Source of the DNA: Carnegiea gigantea
Lineage: Eukaryota; Streptophyta; Magnoliopsida; Caryophyllales; Cactaceae
Length of the DNA stretch: 64,000 nt
Assembly (NCBI GenBank): GCA_029747015.1
Contig: JAKOGI010000564.1
Coordinates: 454,411-518,410 of the forward strand
Direction of reading: 5' to 3'
Below the pieces are notes generated by a model that saw only the letters and a program-made list of their open reading frames with translations, made no database searches and was not told where the DNA came from. Shown here piece by piece: positions 46,104 through 58,778 of the stretch; within the stretch, counting starts at the first letter, position 1; each line of letters opens with the position of its first letter. The position numbers and the translations under genes were made by a program.

Positions 46104-47480
46104 AAATTCTCGGATGTGTTCCCAGAGGAGATCCCCAGCATACCACCCCTTAGGGAAGTGGAATTTTGTATTGATCTAATGCCCCTGAGCAATCCCCATC
46201 TCTAAAGTGCCTTATCGAATGGCACAGGCAGAACTTAAGGAGTTAAAAACTTAAATTGACGAGTTGTTAGAGAAAGGTTATATCCGATCCAGTATGTCTC
46301 CATGGGGAGCCCCGATATTGTTTATGAAAAGGATAAAACCCTGAGATTGTATATAGATTATAGGGAATTAAACAAAATAATGGTTAAGAACCGTCACCTT
46401 TACCCAGGGTAGATGAACTCTTTGACCTACATAGATGTGCGGGGACCTTCTCTAAGATAGATCTTCGTTTGGGGTATCACCAACTCTGGATTAAGGATAA
46501 AGACATACCTAAGACTACTTTCCGTACCAAATATAGGCATTACGAGTTTGTAGTGATGTGTTTTGGGCTTATAAATGCTCCAGTGGCATTTATGGACCTT
46601 ATCATCCTTATGAATAGGGTCTTCAAACCTTTCCTGGATCAGTTTGTAGTGTTGTTTATAGATGACATAGTGATTTATTTAAGGACCCCGGAAGAACATA
46701 CCCACCATTTGAGGATCGTCTTAGAGGTGCTGAGGAAGAATGAGTTGTATGCCAAGTTAAAAAAGAGTGAGTTTTGGTTAGGTCAAGGAGTATTTTTAGG
46801 GTATGTAGTGTTTAATGAGGGAGTATCTATGGATCCCAAGAAGATAGAGGTCATAACAAAGTGGCCAAGGCCTAAGAACCCCACAGAGGTGAGAAGTTTC
46901 TTAGGCTTGATAGGGTACTATTGTAGGTTCGTTCAGAACTTCTCAAAGATCGCCACTCCCCTCACTAACTTGACAAGGAAGGTTACGAAGTCTGAGTGGA
47001 CGGATCGTTGCAGAAGAGGCTAACGAGTGCACCTATATTATGCTTACCCACCAGTGACAAGGACTTTGTGGTGTATAGTGATGCATCCAAAAATGGATTG
47101 GGGTCTGTGCTGATGCAGGATAATCGTGTTATGCCTCATGGTAACTAAAGACTCATGAGCAGAACTACCTGACTCAGGACTTAGAGCTAGAAGCTGTAGT
47201 GTTCGCACTAAAAATTTGGAGACACTACTTGCTTCAGTGATCACCAAATTTTAAAATACAAGTTTAAAATACTTGTTCTCGTAAAAGGACCTGAATTTGA
47301 GGCAAACGAGATGGTTGGAATTTCTTAAGGACTACGATATAAATTTCCAATATCACCCTGGAAAGGTGAATGTGGTAGTGTACGCATTGAGTCGTAGGCC
47401 ATACCTAACTCCCAATAGGTTGTTGGCACTATGTGGGGATTTATGTGAGAATTTTAGGAAACTAGAGCTCAACGTGGTGA
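46104..47480 (+). pseudogene. Chromovirus RT and RNase H
   Basis: RT in two frames: [19 protein letters not shown], then the long open stretch 46,469-47,023 with [18 protein letters not shown], catalytic FIDDIVIY and [12 protein letters not shown]. RNase H is frameshifted: DKDFVVYSDASKNGLGSVLM (first catalytic Asp) and [18 protein letters not shown]. The polymerase YxDD-type motif survives as FIDD, but the frame is broken several times upstream. Confidence 0.85.
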
Positions 47481-47569
47481 CAAGGGAAACTAAACCTATA
47501 CTTTATACAATGGAGGTATAGCCTACCCTTATTGAAGAAATTAGAGCTGCCCAGAGCACGGACCCGTAA

Positions 47570-48965
47570 TTGGATAGGATCAGGGCAGAGTTGCCAGCAC
47601 GAAAGGCACCTAGATTCGTAATTCACGAGGATAGGATGTTAAGGTTCCAAAATCGGGTATGCATTCCCACCATAGAGGAGCTCAAAAGGAAAATCCTGGA
47701 TGAGGGACATAACACCCTACATCCTATTCACCCTGATGGGAACAAACGATACAAGGCTCTGAAATGAATTTTCTGGTGGAGCAATATGTAACAAGAAGTA
47801 GCAGACTATGTGGCAAAATGTCTTACGTGCCATCGAGTAAAAGCAAAACACCAAAGGCCCGCATGACTCCTATAACCCTTGGAAATCCCTGAGTGGAAAT
47901 GAGATGTAGTCTCTATGGACTTTGTAGTAGGATTAGCACCCACTCATAGGAAGAACAACGTGATATGGGTTATCATGGATTGACTTACGAACGCCGCTCA
48001 CTTCACAGCCATGAGAAACACATGGACGTTAGATAAGCTGGCCTGAGCCTATCTGGAGGAGATAGTTCGGTTGCATGGTGTGCTCTATAGTGTTAGATCG
48101 AGATACAAGGTTCCAATCGAGATTCTGGCAGAAGTTACAAGAGGCGTTCGGGACATTGTTACGCTTCAGTACGATCTTTCACCTAGCCACGAATGGGTAG
48201 ATTGAGAGAACTATTCAAACCCTGGAGGATATGCTGCTAGCATGTGTTTTGGACTTCAAGCAAGCTTGGGATAAGTAGCTAGCATTGATTGAGTTTTCTT
48301 ACAACAACAGCTACCATGCCAGCATCGAGATGGCCTCATATGAAGCGTTGTATGGCCGATGGTGCAGGGCTCCGTTGTGTTGGTAAGAGATTGATGACGC
48401 CTTAACAATTGTACCAGAGCTGATCCAGATAACTACTCAGAAGGTTAGAATAATCCAAGAATGGATGAAAGTAGGCCAGAATCAACAGAAGAGTTATGTA
48501 GATCAAAGGCGCAAGCCGTTAGAGTTTGAGGTGGGAGACCAAGTGCGCCTACGAGTGTCTCCAACCAAGGTCATCACAAGATTTGGCATCACGAGTAAGC
48601 TTAGCCCTGGATATATCGGGTCGTACCCTATTGTTCAACGGGTCGAGGAGGTGGCGTATCATTTGGAACTACCACTTGGGCCGCCCAGGGTACACAATGT
48701 CTTCCATGTGTCACAACTGTGCATGTACGTGCCTGACTAATCCCATGTTATCACGCCAGATTCCATACAGCTGAGGGAAGATTTGTCCTACGGGAAACAA
48801 CTAGTTCGTATCCTAGACCGACGGTAAAAGCAGCTTTATAGAAAGACAGTGCCCCTAGTAAAAGTTCTGTGGGCAAATCATGAGGTATCGAAAGCCACAT
48901 AGGAACAAAAGCAGGAGATGTGATCAAAGTACCCATGCCTATTTGAATGAGCAGGTGCGTGGGAA
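47570..48965 (+). pseudogene. Chromovirus integrase with chromodomain-like tail
   Basis: Zinc-binding N-domain: HNTLHPIHPDGNKRY then CLTCHRVKAKH. The core keeps SMDFVVGLAPTH (first Asp) and IERTIQTLEDMLLA (Glu); the second Asp lies in a broken stretch. The GPY/F-type C-domain is open at 48,465-48,740 with KLSPGYIGSYPIVQRV and RVHNVFHVSQL. Then HVITPDSIQL and VPLVKVLWANHEV form the chromodomain-like tail used by chromoviruses to target chromatin. It ends close to the PPT. Confidence 0.85.
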
Positions 48966-48988
48966 GTTTCAAGGACGAAACTTCTCTT

Positions 48989-49000
48989 AAGGGGGTAGAA
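48989..49000 (+). promoter_or_regulatory. Chromovirus polypurine tract
   Basis: AAGGGGGTAGAA immediately before the 3' LTR start TGTAAAACTT at 49,001. Confidence 0.8.
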
Positions 49001-49039
49001 TGTAAAACTTCAAATATTTTCTTTAGTTGATTTACTTAT

Positions 49040-49103
<64 letters not shown>

Positions 49104-49492
49104 TTTGGTTAATCTTGATTGATACTATATATATATATTTATATTTATTGGTTAATTTTAAGTGAGACGATATCGGCCGACCTAGTATTCTTGAACTTGT
49201 AATTTTTTTGGGGGGGATGATTTTGGTAGAATAGTTGAATAGTTTGTGGTAGAGTGGTTAGCCATCCATAAAGGTTCCTAAAGGTTGTGGGTTCGAGGCT
49301 TGGTATCTTTATTTTTTTCCTTTAAAAAAAGGGAAATTGGCAAGGGAGCCTGGGGGGTAAGGGGCGAAGGGAGATAGAAACCCTAGTGTTATTTTTAAAA
49401 TTTCCCTCTCTCTTTTCCTCCTCACTCTCTCACGTGCCCCCTTCTTTGTCTCTCTAACTTAGCTTCTTCTCTCTCTCTCTCTCTCACTGCCA

Positions 49493-49525
<33 letters not shown>

Positions 49526-51610
49526 ACCAGTTCTCTCACCCTCTCACCGTCACTCTCGTCCTCTTCTCCTCGCCCTAGCCGTTGTGCCGCCACTTTCTTG
49601 CCTCTCCCACTCTTTCACTTGGAATTCGATAAGTGCGAAATCTTGTGATACTAACGAGTTGGTTATTACTTAGTGCATTTCTCCTAATGAAAATTTGTCC
49701 ATTGATATTGTGAGTTGATTTTCCTTATTCACTATTCTAGGAAGTTCGGAGGAGAATATCTAGTTGGTGGAGCAATTCAATTTAAGGTTTTCCTTCATCA
49801 CAAATCATTTCAAGGTAAAGTTTCACCCTTTTGCTATGGTTTAGGTTATTTGATGACTAGGGATAGTAGCTTTGAGGTGAGGGTGATATATTCATGTTTG
49901 GGAAAGGATTTCAAATTGAGATTAGTTGAAACTAAGCTTAAAGGACATAATATAAAAATTGTCTTATTCATCTAGTTTTAGGGTCGGCTTCTCGAATATA
50001 CTGGGAATGACAGGGTTCTCCAAAATTCATGAATACATTATGGAAGATAGATTTACATGTCTTGTGAATGTGAAAATTTTAATTTCTTGAATCGGACTTA
50101 AAATAGGGAAGTTATGACTAAATTATCGAGACTATGTGAAACTACCATTACTGGGACAGTTTAGAAAAATTGGGAAATTTGAACTAGTTTGGCTCGGAAT
50201 CTTGCCAGGTTTGCAAGATGAAAGTCATAGATCATGACTTGGCCATTCCGGATGGATCTTAATCATAAAAACTCGACATCGGGAGTAGAAGTTAGGGCCC
50301 CGAAACATTGGGGGAAAAATCTAGGAGCAATTTGGGCAGTGAACTGTGATAGTGTGTATAGAGTTTTTAATATTCATAACTTTCTAAAAATTTAATTAAT
50401 AGTTGGACTTGGTTGTTGGGTGTAAGTGGAGGCTTAGAAAATTATCTTTGGTGCAATTGGGTTAGAGAAAGTCGGGCTAAGTATTGTTGTGGGTAATTGT
50501 CTAGGACGATCTAACGTTTCTAGCTTAAGCGAAGCCAGAAAAATTTAGTAGGTAACAATCATACCCTAATCCTCCCCCAAATATTCCTCGAAAAATGTTA
50601 CTTGTGAGTATACTTGAAGGTCGTTTTGAATATGTTTTGTATTGATGTTCGGGGGATTCCCCTGGGTGAATGTGTGATAAGGTCTTTCTACGATTTATGT
50701 TGAAACGTTTTGTTAAACTAGTGGATGCGTGGGTTCATTAGATTGATTTTGTTGCGAAAGTAATGAGAAAATGTTTTTGGACCAGAATGGGTCGTGTTGG
50801 GCTATATGTTAGTTAAGGATCAATGTTAACTATGAATATGTAAGGAACTAGCTGAATGGGTGAGACTGAGGAGTTATACTCTTGTGTTATTGAAGGCCAT
50901 TAGTCTTTCCCGGGTAAAGTGCATGCATGTGAGCGGTCATGTGCCTCCAGGTGGACAGACGTGGGGCTAGGTTAGCGGTAACCGTCCATATTGACGATAG
51001 GCTAGAGTATGGTGAAGCAGTAACCATCCAAGCTAATAGTAGGCCAGGTTATTGTAAAGCGGCTAGGCTAAACCCAAGCGCAGGCCATGAGACCCAGTGG
51101 GGTCACTTACCCTTGTAAACCTAATACAGAAAAAATGGAACTTGAGATATTATATGCTATGTTGAGGGTGTATAAGTACTTGTACTGCACTGTTGTTCCC
51201 CATCCCTAAAATGATTTGAAATGAATTTGTGTATGTGTTTTGATTATTAGGGTTGGTTGTTATTAAGTTTATCTCATTTTTCAAAATGTTTCGTTTTCAG
51301 GTGAAGTGTACAAGCATGAGAATGGGAACTCAAATTAGTGCAAGGCCATGAAATAAGATGTAGTCGAATTCATTCAGTTTCTGTTTAGACTTGTTTTAAG
51401 GATTGTGGTTTAGTTTCGACTTTGTTTTATTGTTGTAGGACTTATTGATGTTATGATTTGCGAATATTGCTGCATTAGAATCTTGGTTGGTCCTCAGCCT
51501 GGTATTTCCAGAAAGGAAATACGGCAGTAACACCTTATTTAAGTTTTGCCACTGCAACGTAAGTTAATATTAGTAATAAAGAAGAAATTAGAAATTCGGA
51601 GTGTTTCACA
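49001..51610 (+). repeat. Chromovirus 3' LTR
   Basis: TGTAAAACTTC...TTTCACA. Longer than the 5' LTR partly because of an (AT)n expansion at 49,031-49,099 and a (CT)n expansion at 49,459-49,528. Confidence 0.82.
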
Positions 51611-53439
51611 TCCATAGCTAAGTTTCCCTTCTCCTACCCCCTATTGAACTCAGGATTAATAAAGTTTACGGCTTTATCACAATGATGATGGTGACATATC
51701 ATAAACTAATTTGACTCCTCCAATCACCTATTAATAGACAACACAGCAAAATCCTCTTCCTCCTATTTTATTATGTAAATCATGAATTTATCTCCCTAAC
51801 AGATCAAATTTTTTTGTTTGGATTTTATTTTGAAACCAAATTTGTTTAACCCATTCGACGAAGAGTTCTAAGGTGAAACAAAGACTTGAAATTTACGAAA
51901 GGTCCTGATGCTATGGTTTGTTTTATTCAATCTCTGAGAATTTTTCTCATTTATTCATAGAGGAGCAATTTTTTTTTTAAAGGCAGAAATAACACTGTAT
52001 TTTTTTTATCTTGGGCTTTGTTTTTACATTTATACCCAGTCTCTGAAGACAATCGAAAGTATGAAGGTCCTATTTTGATAGATGATCTAAGTACTAAGAG
52101 AATAAAGACCCTAATCTGAGCATGATCATGTTCTTTTTTCTTTGCCATTGAAATGTCACTTCCGTCTTTTTTAATACTCAAGTGTTCATTATAAACTTGA
52201 TTTAGAGAACAGATTATGATCAATCAATCAATCACGGTAATTTACAGCACCTGTTTTGTTTTTAAGTGCTTGATAGTCCTCTAGTTTACTAGCTCTTGCA
52301 AGGCCATTTCGTGTAAAGGTCTGACAAAAACTAGCATCCGATAGGATCCGTATGCTTTATAGTTTCAGCAGGAACCGAGATCCAGCAAGATCAATAGTTT
52401 CCATGGTTCCGGTAGGAACCATATTTGGCAGGGTCCCAAATAAAATAAAATCTTTGTCATAAATTTAACCGAGATTGAAACCTGTGTAATATTTGTTATT
52501 ACTGTTGTTTGTTTTTGGAACTTTTGGACACATATGAAGCTGCTTCTTCTTGATTAGCCATGGTAGCCATTAAAGTGAGAGTATTGATTTTGGAAAGGCA
52601 ATAACCATCTTACTTTACTGATGTCTTACCTTCAAATTTAGGTACCTGGATCTTGTACGGAAGAACTAGACTTGATTTTTGCTTCACCTTTTTTTTTTTT
52701 TAATTCTTCTAATCTATTTCTTCTTCTTCTTTACAGTCCTTTGCTCTGTCTTTCACTATGCCTCATTTTTTTTGTAACCCTGGCTCTATTGTTCAAAATG
52801 GTTTAAGAGCTTCTGGGATTTTTTTTAAAAAGAGAAGTCCCCTTTAACTAATCCTCTCCATCCTTTTTGTAATGTCTAGAGTAGCAGTTACCCAACTTTT
52901 CCCACTTCAAGCATCACAGAGTAGCACTATCTCAGAAATAAGTGGATTATGGTTACTGCAGAAAGTAACCTTTTTTTTTTTTAATTTATCATATTTTGTC
53001 TTAGTGCTATTTAATGTCTTGGTACATTAATTAATAATATATGCTAAATATAGTGATTGCATGACATGTTCACATGATTCCTTTGCAATTTGATTAATTA
53101 TATATATATTTTTAAAAAATCTATCTAGCATTAATGTGTTATTTCCCTATCTTCACTTAATTGACCTTTACGTGTGTTTCCATAATTTGGTCAATTCTTG
53201 GATGTAGGCATTATGGTCAACCCAATTTTTTTAGTAACTCTTTTCTCTTTTTTTTGACCATGTAAAATTGGGACATAGAATTTTACATCCAATAATGCCC
53301 CCATGCATTGTTTATGTTAGAATTTTGATAACCTGACCAAGGCATGTACCTTATGAACTCACTTGACATTCGTTGATTTACTTGTCCCCCTCTCGTATAT
53401 ATATATTTTTTTGGTAGAAGATGGTTGACGATCATGGAT
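51611..53439. other. Unassigned AT-rich sequence
   Basis: About 1.8 kb without a recognisable gene or element. Poly-T runs near 51,969, 52,690 and 52,970. The open stretch 52,223-51,951 (minus) has no motif. It may be host sequence or the leader side of the plant-mobile-domain ORF. Confidence 0.35.
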
Positions 53440-55322
53440 GGGACACTTTGCAATGAAAGAGCTCCACTCCAAAATGGCTGAGAATATGACTATTGGCATT
53501 ATTATTGACATTCAAGCTTCTTGCAAGGTTTCAATGTAATCAACTCCTCCACCCTAATGTCTGTCTTGGTTAAGAAAGTTAAAGCCAAGCAAGGGACACT
53601 CCTTAATTGTAGGATAGATGAGGAAAAATGTGTTAATGTAAGCAAGGGTTATGAGAAGTACTTTAATGTCACTGTTCTTGAGAAGATTAATTTTGAATGC
53701 CACCGGCAAGAAAAATACTCTGCTGAGGAGGAATTTTACCTAGCCTTATATAGACTTCTTACTGGAAGAAGGAATTGGGGGCTAACCTTCCAATTTCGAG
53801 GTTGCTACACCTTTATGATAGGAGTGATGGAATGGACCAAACGAGTACTTAATCGTTTTGAAGAACCCTTGAAATAGGCTGTCATATTTGGTGTCGTTGG
53901 TGTATCCCAATTTCCGTACCATTTTGACACAAATGTATGGCAGGCTTTTTGTGAACTTTGGGTCCATTAACTAACACCCTTCACCATGGGGCAGGTGAAA
54001 TTGGCATTTTACTTTATGAGTTAGAGCTACATAAAAGGAATTTTTACCTTTGAACAAAGACTTGGCTGACCATAATAAATATCTTGCTGAATTGTTAAGC
54101 TGCTAATATTTATGCTAAGCTTTGCGAGTTCCACAAAGTGAAGCATATTTATTGTGATATTTGGTTAGACCATTTTTACACAGAATACTTGTTGTATTTT
54201 GCATATGGGCAACAAACAGTCTCTGAGAATACTTGAACATTACAACTGAAGGTGAACTTGCTGCTTTCTTATCCTTTTGATTGAGTCGCTTTGTCTTACC
54301 TTAGGGTATGGAGGTTATAAGACTTGAAACATTTGTAATGACCACACTAATGGCTTCTAGGTAACAAATTTCTCTGGCTTTAATGGTCCTTGATTATATC
54401 TATCATGGCTTAGAGGAGGCAGCAAGTCATCTAGATCATCTAGGGAAAGCTAACATGATCTTTCCCATCCATTCTGTAATAGATTGGTGAGCGGAGTTAG
54501 TTCCTTGTCTATACCATCGTTACCCAGATAGTGGCTGTCCTGGTGACTTTCCTACTCTTATTTATTATGCTGGGCTTCTTGGTAGTAAACTTTGATAACC
54601 CCAAGCTGGAGACATTTATAGGGATGGGAGACATCTTTCTCTCATAACTAGCTCTTATCTTGATACGTAATGGTCGAGATGTGATTGCCATGGGGTTGTC
54701 GGATGAGGATTTTAAATTTCTCGTGTCTATTCGGTCCTATATACTTTTTGTATGTGTTGAAGCCGAATTGCTCTTGGAGCCATATTATCCCAGTTGATTT
54801 GCTCACCAATTTTGATTTGATCAAGGGGTTCCAAGCTTTATCAGAGCCTCTGACAGCAAAGAAGTATAATGGATTTTGCGCCCACGCTGATCTTTAAAGG
54901 CAAGATACGGAGGCTAAGTTCTATGTTCCTCCTTCCTATTATGAAAGAGTTTGTTCTTGCGATTATTATAGTTAGTTGACTAAAATCTGTACTCCTTATT
55001 TAAGTTAGTCAGTTGAAAAGGTTCACAGACTACAATGAATAAAAAAGAGCTTTTAAGGGAAACTGATACATTATTGATCAAGTACACCCTCCTTGTAAGT
55101 TTGTTCCTGATGCTGTTGAAATTTCGGGAATTATGGGTGATAGTTGTGCAAAGGAGAAACCTTAACTATCGTCCTCTGAAAAAGGAAAAACCAAGGTTTT
55201 TGGAGGCAACAAAAGGCCACAAACGAAGAAGTATAAAAGGAGCCCTAATGGTTAATTGCCTACCATGACAAATTCTCGTGATCAATCACCCATTAAGGTA
55301 AACTTCAAAAGGGCTCGTTATG
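53440..55322 (+). pseudogene. Plant-mobile-domain-like ORF, 5' part
   Basis: The frame opens in 53,521-53,877 (118 codons) with LLTGRRNWGLTFQFRG and CYTFMIGVMEWTKRVLNRF. Past a stop and in shifting frames it continues with FDTNVWQAFCELW, CEFHKVKHIYCDIWLDHFY, TEGELAAFLSF, ETFVMTTLMAS, CPGDFPTLIYYAGLLGSKL and NGRDVIAMGLSDEDFKFLVS, then KRSPNG near 55,250. The pattern is that of plant-mobile-domain / aminotransferase-like proteins carried by Tat-type elements. Interrupted at 55,322 by an LTR element and resuming at 61,975. Biochemical role unknown. Confidence 0.6.
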
Positions 55323-56230
55323 TGTAACGCCCTGACATTTTTGGGGAATTACTTTTAGAAATATCTTTTTTATGTAGAAGCATAAAAGTCAGGCACGCTA
55401 CGCCGTGTCACCTAAGAGGTGGTACAAGGCTCATACTATGAACAATAACGTTAGTTGTAATAAGAAAAGGGGCAATACAGAACTAGTCATTGTACTACGA
55501 TTGGATAGTATGATAGAGCCATTACTACAAGTCATGTATTATATAAATAATTAACAATGTAAATAATGAGCTTATATATTTTACGTGTGATCTCTCCCGA
55601 CACTTGAACCCCTTTTTAGTGAACCTGAAAACACAAAATATAAAAATAGTAAGCCAACGGACTTAGTACAATGTGACGTTATACAGTAAAATAATTCAGT
55701 GCACAATTAAATGCATTTTATTTAGCAAACTGAATTAAAACATTTGCTCCTTTAATTATCTTATGGTGGCACCCAGCATTATTGAACTAACGTCCCATTA
55801 GTAAAATATTTAACAGTAAGAGACTGAATCTCCATTACGATCATTGAATATATATGTGCATACTTGGGCCGATCGGGAAGCCTAAACTTCGTTGATCAAC
55901 GTACCATAAAGCAGTAAGAGCATCCACCGTTAATATGACAAAACAATTAAAGCAATTATTTCATGTTACACTTCATTAGCTACAAGGATTCAGTAAAACA
56001 ATACAATCATAAAAGCATAACCATTACACTGTACCTTAACTTATGGGACTATTTTCACAAATGCAGTTGAAGCACTCTAAAAGCTTTATGTGTCCCAAAT
56101 AAATGACAAGTAGGCCACACAAGTTTAACAACGAAGCCACAAAGGCAATAATAGGTCAACCACTACTCGATCCTTCACTTAAATGGTTCAAAGCTCCACT
56201 ATTCCATTAATTTTGTTTAATAGGGAGAGG

Positions 56231-56283
<53 letters not shown>

Positions 56284-56645
56284 TAGACAATAGATGATGT
56301 GTGGCAAAGTGAGGAAGAGATTTGGTATTTATAGGGAGCTTGGATGTAAGATTAAGCCCCCCTCTTATGGCACAAAGATCTTGGGGGTGAATAGATGAAT
56401 GTGTGTGGATTAATGCAAATATTCCCTAGACAATTCATTGGAATTAACTAGTTAGCTAGTAAAAAATAATCATCATAGTGGTATTCTCCATAATCTACAC
56501 ATTTTCACTTTTTTTTTTGACCGGCTCCCCTTTTGGGTATTACAAGCTTAACTTGTCCATCAAAATTAGCCCACTCTTGCAGGTCCACATGGTGATGGTA
56601 ATTTTTTTTTTCATGTTAATAATGATAAATTTTCGAGATATTACA
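55323..56645 (-). repeat. 3' LTR of the non-coding element
   Basis: Ends TGTAACGCCC and ATATTACA in plus orientation. A (GA)n run lies at 56,222-56,279. Read on the minus strand a TATA box TATAAATACC is at about 56,331-56,322, with the (CT)n run downstream of it. Confidence 0.82.
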
Positions 56646-58053
56646 TCCTTCCCCTCTTAAAGAAAGTCTCATCCTCAAAACTGCTAGACATTGTCAAATT
56701 TTCCAATTCTCCAATCAAACCTTGCCATTTAAAAAAAAGAAAAAGTTTCTAAATCTATCCACGTTGGCATATGTTTTGATACACCTCTCCATATGCTAAA
56801 CTTAATACTTGAGATCTCCCTTTGATCTTGGGTTCCAATTGAATCCTCCTTAAGTAACACACCCCAAAAATTTATAGATGATCCGATTATCTTATAGACT
56901 CTCTAACCTCTTTCTGGTTCCATCAAAACAATCAAAATTACCTTTGCATAGATATAACACTCTACTATTTAACTCATAAACAAGGAAGATAACTATATTT
57001 ATAGTTTCTTTGATATCAAATAATGCTATGAATACCCTTATATGATTGTCCACGTAAATACAATACCTCATATGATATCCCAATTGTCATATGTATTCTC
57101 CAACCTTAAATTTTGTCTTGACATTTATCTATCTTTCCTAGTATATAAATAACCTCAACAAAGGTGACAATCAAACACACACATATATATATATATAATC
57201 AGATATGTACCTTCACATTAGGAAATTAACTTTTGTCCTATATTAACACTCATATAAAATAATATATCATGATCTCAACACCTCATGTCACTTTTATCAT
57301 AAGTAAACGACTATTAGCCATAATAAAATACGCCAATAATTCCACATCTATACATTAATCCAACAGTGAATCCAACCCCAAAAGAATATCTTCTCAATGA
57401 AATGTCAATCCTTTGATGAGCTATGAACTCCAAAAAGTCAGCCAATATCCATAGTTTTAATCAACTATGGATCAATATAAGCTAGCTTAGGGTCTCAATA
57501 ACACAAAATAGCAAAATATATTGCCACATGAGCCTATCAAAAGAGAACCACCCAAATTGAATCTATCATGCTAACAAAAATCTATAAAATATTTTAGAAT
57601 TTCATATGTCCGCACTTTCCCGTTAGCATCCTATGTCACTGTTGTCGTAAGCAAATAACCATAAACCATAATCAACCATAAACGTAATTTTGTATGACTT
57701 ACATATTTCTATGTCCACTAAAATGGTTAAACAATTAATTAAAATGAGCACATATTCACTTAAGCTTGTCATATATCCCATACAATTCAAAGTTCAATGC
57801 AACCCCAAAGGATATCTTATCTCCAACTATCAAACCCTTTAGACCCCCTTTTTAACCTCTTAAAAGCCTCAATTGGCTATATTTTGGACAATCAGTTCTC
57901 ATCCCAAATATTCACAAAACAGTCATCCTACTAACTCTTCAATTTTTGTAACCCGCTTCTCAAGTGATCAAGATAATCATATTTACACCTATACTGCTAT
58001 TATGTCCTTATTATTTAACCCATGGAGCATGTAAAGCTACTAGAACTATATTT

Positions 58054-58115
<62 letters not shown>

Positions 58116-58430
58116 CCACATATATATAATGATATATATATATATATATAGCCCACTAAGTCACATAGCTTGAACGAGCATAATATAAGCACATATACTA
58201 TAACTTATGTCAAAATCATTAGGTATACATGCTCTCCATCCTTAATTCTTCCCTTGTTTGTATATTGTCTCCAAATAACATAGAATTGTGGTCACTTATA
58301 TTAAAGAACTTGCAAGAGCTGTAGACTTCCCACCCAAATAACACTCATCGATATCATAATATGTTTCCCAAAAAAAAATAAATTCAAACATCCACACTTT
58401 ATTCTTTATCATCCTAAACATAAATATATA
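56646..58430. other. Non-coding internal region of the LTR element, left part
   Basis: AT-rich with no motif-bearing ORF. A (CA)n microsatellite of about 60 bases lies at 58,056-58,114, followed by (AT)n at 58,120-58,150. Short open stretches here are chance. Confidence 0.5.
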
Positions 58431-58438
58431 TTCTTGCA

Positions 58439-58778
58439 TATAATTCTGACATTTTCCATATTATCATTTTAGACTTTTCATGATCTAAGCAACTTAGTAG
58501 AGCCTTCAACCAGTTCCTCAAATACACTTTTAATGCATCCCGTATATTTATGCATACACACTTCTAACTTCATTCAAAGAAGCACAACATCCATAAACAT
58601 GTAACCTATATAATTCTGACATTGTCCATATTATCATGCTAGACTTTTCATGATCCAAGCAACTTAGTAGAACCTTCAAATAGTTCCTCAAATACACTTT
58701 GAATACATCCCATATATTTATACATATACACTTCTAACTTCATTCAAAGAAGCTTAACATCCATAAACATGTAACCCA
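58439..58778. repeat. Two tandem 170-bp units
   Basis: Units beginning TATAATTCTGACATT at about 58,439 and 58,609 run head to tail with about 90% identity by eye. A third, inverted relative lies at about 60,010-60,180. Confidence 0.75.

Larger units (their letters stand above)
40386..51610 (+). mobile_element. Ty3/gypsy chromovirus, Tekay/Del type, decayed
   Basis: Two long LTRs (about 2.45 and 2.61 kb), tRNA-Met primer site, an acidic-repeat ORF, gag with a CCHC knuckle, protease, RT, RNase H, integrase and a chromodomain-like C-terminus, PPT, 3' LTR. The chromodomain-type tail and long LTRs point to Tekay/Del. Stops and frameshifts in every gene and roughly 10% LTR divergence by eye mark it as old. 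No target duplication could be matched because the 5' LTR start is altered. Confidence 0.85.
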
